Assembly (NCBI GenBank): GCA_018665815.1
Contig: JABJBP010000070.1
Location: 1-64,000 of the forward strand
DNA: 64,000 bases
Direction of reading: 5' to 3'
Source: Rhodospirillaceae bacterium
GTDB lineage: Bacteria; Pseudomonadota; Alphaproteobacteria; Rhodospirillales; Casp-alpha2
A program made the translations under genes and the position numbers. The stretch's first letter is position 1. Every line of letters starts with the position of its first letter. Shown here in pieces: positions 61,807 to 64,000 of the stretch. A model generated the notes under the pieces. The model saw nothing but the letters and a program-made list of their open reading frames with translations. It ran no database searches and had not been told where the DNA came from.

Positions 61807-62046
61807 TCAGCCCGCCATGGCCTTTTCAATCGCTTCGTTCAATTTTCCTTCGTTCCAAAGCTTGACCGCGGCGGCCGGCGGCTTGCCACCAGTCATTTCC
61901 TTGATCGTCTCGTTACAGATTTTGGCCTCTTCGGGCGAAGCCTTCTGGGCAGATGCTGGCCTGGCGGCCAACAGCCTAAAATATTTTGCCCGCACGTCTC
62001 CTCCCGACAGCCTGCCCTGCATCGGCACCATGCCTGAACATGACAA
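61807..62046 (-). pseudogene. Small exported protein gene, 5' end apparently lost
   Basis: In the 79-residue minus-strand frame, the C-terminal part (PASAQKASPEEAKICNETIKEMTGGKPPAAAVKLWNEGKLNEAIEKA) reads as a mature secreted protein right after a signal-peptide cleavage site (LLAARPASAQ). The hydrophobic core of the signal peptide is absent: upstream of ~61985 the frame is the antisense of the oxidoreductase remnant at 61988-62182. I infer the gene lost its 5' end at that junction. Function unknown. Confidence 0.5.
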
Positions 62047-62182
62047 TTTATTTGCCGCATTTGGCCATAGTCATTACGGTTTTAGGATGGCACCGAACAC
62101 GAGACATATCGTCGCTGGCGTAGTCAGCGGCGAGCCGAAAAACGTCGACCTGAAACCTTATTGGATCGATCGATTCCGATGA
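61988..62182 (+). pseudogene. C-terminal remnant of a DadA-type FAD oxidoreductase
   Basis: About 65 residues read as the tail of a DAO-family enzyme: TSPPDSLPCIGTMPEHDNLF, AAFGHSHYGFRMAPNTRHIV and NVDLKPYWIDRF. The same blocks close the D-amino-acid dehydrogenase at 27.6 kb (PDSLPVIDRSQRFDN .. DLAPFRIARF). Nothing upstream in frame belongs to the family. Its stop overlaps the start of the next flavoprotein gene by 4 bp (ATGA), as in an intact operon. So the 5' ~350 codons of this gene are missing; loss by deletion or an assembly join is possible. Confidence 0.75.
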
Positions 62183-63282
62183 GTGGAGCGTATGACGCTA
62201 TCATCATCGGCGGCGGGTTGCTGGGATCGGCCATTGGTTTTGGCTTGGCACGCCAAGGGCTTGGCTGCGTTATCCTTGATGAAGGTGATACCGCATATCG
62301 GGCGGCGCGCGGAAACTTCGGCTTGGTTTGGGTGCAGAGCAAAGGCATCGGCAAACCGGTTTACGCCGACTGGACCATGGGCTCGGCGGAGTTATGGCCC
62401 GGGTTCGCTCAGGAACTGACCGAGCGGACGGGCATTGATATTTCATATTATGCCCCAGGCGGCATTGAGATTTGCCTCAGTGAAGCGGAATTCGATGAAC
62501 GGGCCCAGAAAATGGCGTCCCTGACCGGCCACCAGAATGGCCGGTTCAGCCACCAGATGCTGGATCGCAAGGCTATGATGGAGCGCCTTCCCGGTCTCGG
62601 CCCGGACGTAGTCGGTGGATCATTCAGCCCCCACGACGGCCACGTCGGCCCGCTCTTTTTGATGCGCGCCATGCAGCGCGCCTTCGTTGATTTGGATGGC
62701 GTCATCCGCACCGACAGCCGCGTTCATGCGATCAAGCGCGACGGCGACGGGTTCAGTGTAGAAACTCCAGGGGGCACCGTCACCGGAGGCAAAGTGGTGC
62801 TGGCGGCCGGCCTGGGGAACAAAGCGTTGGCGCCAATGGTCAACCTCGACCAGCCGGTGTATCCGCTGAAGGGGCAGGTTCTGGTGACAGAACGGATGGC
62901 GCCGTTTCTCGATATGCCGACAACCCACGCCCGCCAAACCGGCGAAGGCACGATTTTGATCGGCAGTTCGCAGGAAGATGTCGGGTTTGATCTCAGTAGT
63001 GGCCCTGAAGTCATTAAGCGCATCGCGGACCGGGCGCGACGTTGTTTTCCCGTGCTATCAAAAGCCCGCATCGTTCGTACCTGGGCTGCGCTGCGGGTGA
63101 TGACGCCCGACGGCATACCGATTTACGATCAATCGGAAACCATGCCCGGTGCTTTCGCGGCATCGTGCCACAGCGGCGTAACCTTGGCCGCCACTCACGC
63201 CATGACCTTTGCAAAATATGTGGCGGATGGTCACTTGGGTAGCGAGTTGGATGGCCTCAGCGCGGGACGGTTCGATGTTTAA
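62179..63282 (+). CDS. FAD-dependent oxidoreductase, HcnC/opine oxidase beta-like subunit
   Basis: A 367-residue DAO-fold flavoprotein. The FAD motif is DAIIIGGGLLGSAIGFGLARQG (residues ~6-27), with GGSFSPHDGHVGPLFLMRAM and LRVMTPDGIPIYDQ as family features. With the 2Fe-2S and FAD/NAD subunits downstream it forms a three-subunit enzyme of the kind seen in HcnABC, octopine/nopaline oxidase and the heteromeric D-hydroxyproline dehydrogenase. The start at ATG 62179 overlaps the remnant stop. It overlaps the next gene by 8 bp. Confidence 0.85.
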   Translation: MSGAYDAIIIGGGLLGSAIGFGLARQGLGCVILDEGDTAYRAARGNFGLVWVQSKGIGKPVYADWTMGSAELWPGFAQELTERTGIDISYYAPGGIEICLSEAEFDERAQKMASLTGHQNGRFSHQMLDRKAMMERLPGLGPDVVGGSFSPHDGHVGPLFLMRAMQRAFVDLDGVIRTDSRVHAIKRDGDGFSVETPGGTVTGGKVVLAAGLGNKALAPMVNLDQPVYPLKGQVLVTERMAPFLDMPTTHARQTGEGTILIGSSQEDVGFDLSSGPEVIKRIADRARRCFPVLSKARIVRTWAALRVMTPDGIPIYDQSETMPGAFAASCHSGVTLAATHAMTFAKYVADGHLGSELDGLSAGRFDV

Positions 63283-63595
63283 GCGATTGCATCCCGAAAC
63301 TGACGATGAAATCACATTCGATTTCGAGGGCACGTCCATTTCCGCGCGTCCCGGTGACAGCGTCGCCGCGGCCTTACTGGTGGCAAATATCGACACCTTT
63401 CGCGAAACTCCGGTCCGCGGCCGCCCACGCGGGCCGTTTTGCATGATGGGCGCTTGCTTTGATTGTCTGATGGTTATCGACGGCGAAGCCAATCAGCAGG
63501 CATGCCAGATCTTGGTGTCCGATGGCATAAAAGTCGCTCGACAGCTTGGCGCAGCGAAAATTATCAACGATAGCGAGACCGATGATGAGCTATGA
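63275..63595 (+). CDS. (2Fe-2S)-binding subunit, HcnA-like
   Basis: A 106-residue ferredoxin-like subunit. Cysteines in FCMMGACFDCLMVIDGEANQ and QQAC form the usual CxxxxCxxC...C cluster. RPRGPFCMMGACFDC is the motif common to the small subunits of HcnABC/opine oxidases. The start at ATG 63275 (MFKRLHPETDDEITFDFEG) is chosen over an open extension. It overlaps the upstream gene by 8 bp and the downstream gene by 14 bp, indicating a tight operon. Confidence 0.88.
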   Translation: MFKRLHPETDDEITFDFEGTSISARPGDSVAAALLVANIDTFRETPVRGRPRGPFCMMGACFDCLMVIDGEANQQACQILVSDGIKVARQLGAAKIINDSETDDEL

Positions 63596-64000
63596 CCTCA
63601 TTGTCATTGGCGCCGGCCCCGCCGGCATGGCTGCTGCGACGACCGCCTCGACAGGCGGCGCCAAGGTCTTGTTGCTGGACGATCAATCCACCCCCGGAGG
63701 ACAGATCTACCGCGCTATTGAGACCGCAAAAGACGCCGAGGCGGCAATCCTTGGGGATGAATACATGGCGGGGCAACCAATTGTCCGCGCATTTCGTGCA
63801 CAAGGCATTGACTATGTGCCCGACGCTGTCGTCTGGCAGGTTTCAGAGGAACGTGAGGTTGGGTATTCGTCCGGCGGGCGGGCAAAGCTAATATCAGCAC
63901 CGTGGGTGATATTGGCCACGGGTGCAATTGAGCGCCCCTTCCCCATTCCCGGTTGGACATTACCTGGTGTAATGATGGCTGGCGCCGCACAAACCTTGCT
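63582..64000 (+). CDS. NAD(P)/FAD-dependent oxidoreductase, HcnB/opine oxidase alpha-like, 3' partial
   Basis: The first ~139 residues are in the window; the gene runs beyond it. It begins MMSYDLIVIGAGPAGMAAAT, a FAD dinucleotide-binding motif, then GGQIYRAIE, a typical pyridine nucleotide-disulfide-type segment, and WVILATGAIERPFPIPGWTL. It is the alpha subunit of the three-subunit dehydrogenase. Two ATG codons (63582 and 63585) are possible. It overlaps the 2Fe-2S gene by 14 bp. Confidence 0.88.
   Translation, partial: MMSYDLIVIGAGPAGMAAATTASTGGAKVLLLDDQSTPGGQIYRAIETAKDAEAAILGDEYMAGQPIVRAFRAQGIDYVPDAVVWQVSEEREVGYSSGGRAKLISAPWVILATGAIERPFPIPGWTLPGVMMAGAAQTL

Noticed and set aside
1-64000. 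CRISPR array, tRNA or rRNA genes, prophage or transposase genes
   Set aside because: No spaced direct repeats, cloverleaf with CCA end, rRNA signature, or phage/transposase motif was found by eye on either strand; a tool search would be more certain.

Overview
The window is about 58-60 % G+C, densely coded, and reads as an alphaproteobacterium, probably a Rhodospirillales-like heterotroph. The strongest taxonomic marker is a complete CcrM-type GANTC DNA methyltransferase with its C-terminal DNA-binding domain. The run HIG1-like protein / PduO-type adenosyltransferase / etfB / etfA / 3-hydroxybutyryl-CoA dehydrogenase, the TRAP transporter, hydantoinase genes and a DMSP-lyase-family cupin fit a marine or soil organism living on amino and organic acids. 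I saw no rRNA, tRNA, CRISPR array, transposase or phage gene.

Layout. 1-1.15 kb: 3' part of a hybrid sensor kinase/response regulator. 1.7-10.3 kb: an RraA-like protein, a TPR/O-GlcNAc-transferase-like protein, then the adenosyltransferase-ETF-HBD block, a nucleotidyltransferase-like protein and an MFS transporter. 10.3-17 kb (minus strand): ccrM, rnhB, a CPA2 antiporter with a histone-H1-like tail, oligopeptidase B and a histone-deacetylase-fold amidohydrolase. 17-22 kb: DMT transporter, purC, a ClpP-like envelope protein, a sulfurtransferase, a CorA/ZntB-like channel. 22.3-25.7 kb: a tetra-rhodanese protein and two HpcH/HpaI-type aldolases.

26.5-32.7 kb (minus strand): a hydroxyproline catabolic operon with an old-yellow-enzyme-like flavoprotein, two-subunit aconitase X (cis-3-hydroxy-L-proline dehydratase family), a DapA-like deaminase, a D-amino-acid dehydrogenase and a proline-racemase-family epimerase, followed by a diheme cytochrome c. 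34-41.5 kb (minus strand): a second catabolic run, acyl-CoA dehydrogenase-BadH-BadI-DapA-like-HyuA-HyuB, which joins alicyclic-acid enzymes to an oxoprolinase/hydantoinase pair.

41.7-47.3 kb: a type I secretion cassette (ABC exporter, HlyD-type adaptor) and its presumed substrate. The substrate is remarkable: an N-terminal FecR-like retention module and a long alanine-rich middle are fused to the last ~105 residues of a TIGR03032/DUF4915-type protein, and no RTX repeats are present. It is preceded by a very AT-rich 250-bp stretch.

47.7-57.5 kb: enoyl-CoA hydratase, a Cys-nucleophile hydrolase, a frameshifted MalY-type aminotransferase, then a minus-strand operon dctP-dctQ-dctM-thiolase-like-DUF35-acyl-CoA synthetase, which would import an organic acid and activate it. 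A LysR regulator is divergent from it. 58.7-64 kb: a DMSP-lyase-family cupin, a two-gene ABC exporter, a junction where two truncated genes meet, and the start of a three-subunit FAD/2Fe-2S dehydrogenase (HcnABC / opine oxidase / D-hydroxyproline dehydrogenase type) that runs off the window.

The most unusual items are the chimeric secretion substrate, the AcnX + epimerase operon with an unexplained flavoprotein, the Bad-DapA-Hyu operon, a cluster of six GANTC sites upstream of ccrM, a 60-bp repeat found in two intergenic regions 50 kb apart, and the junction near 61,985. All calls come from reading motifs by eye; no database search was run.
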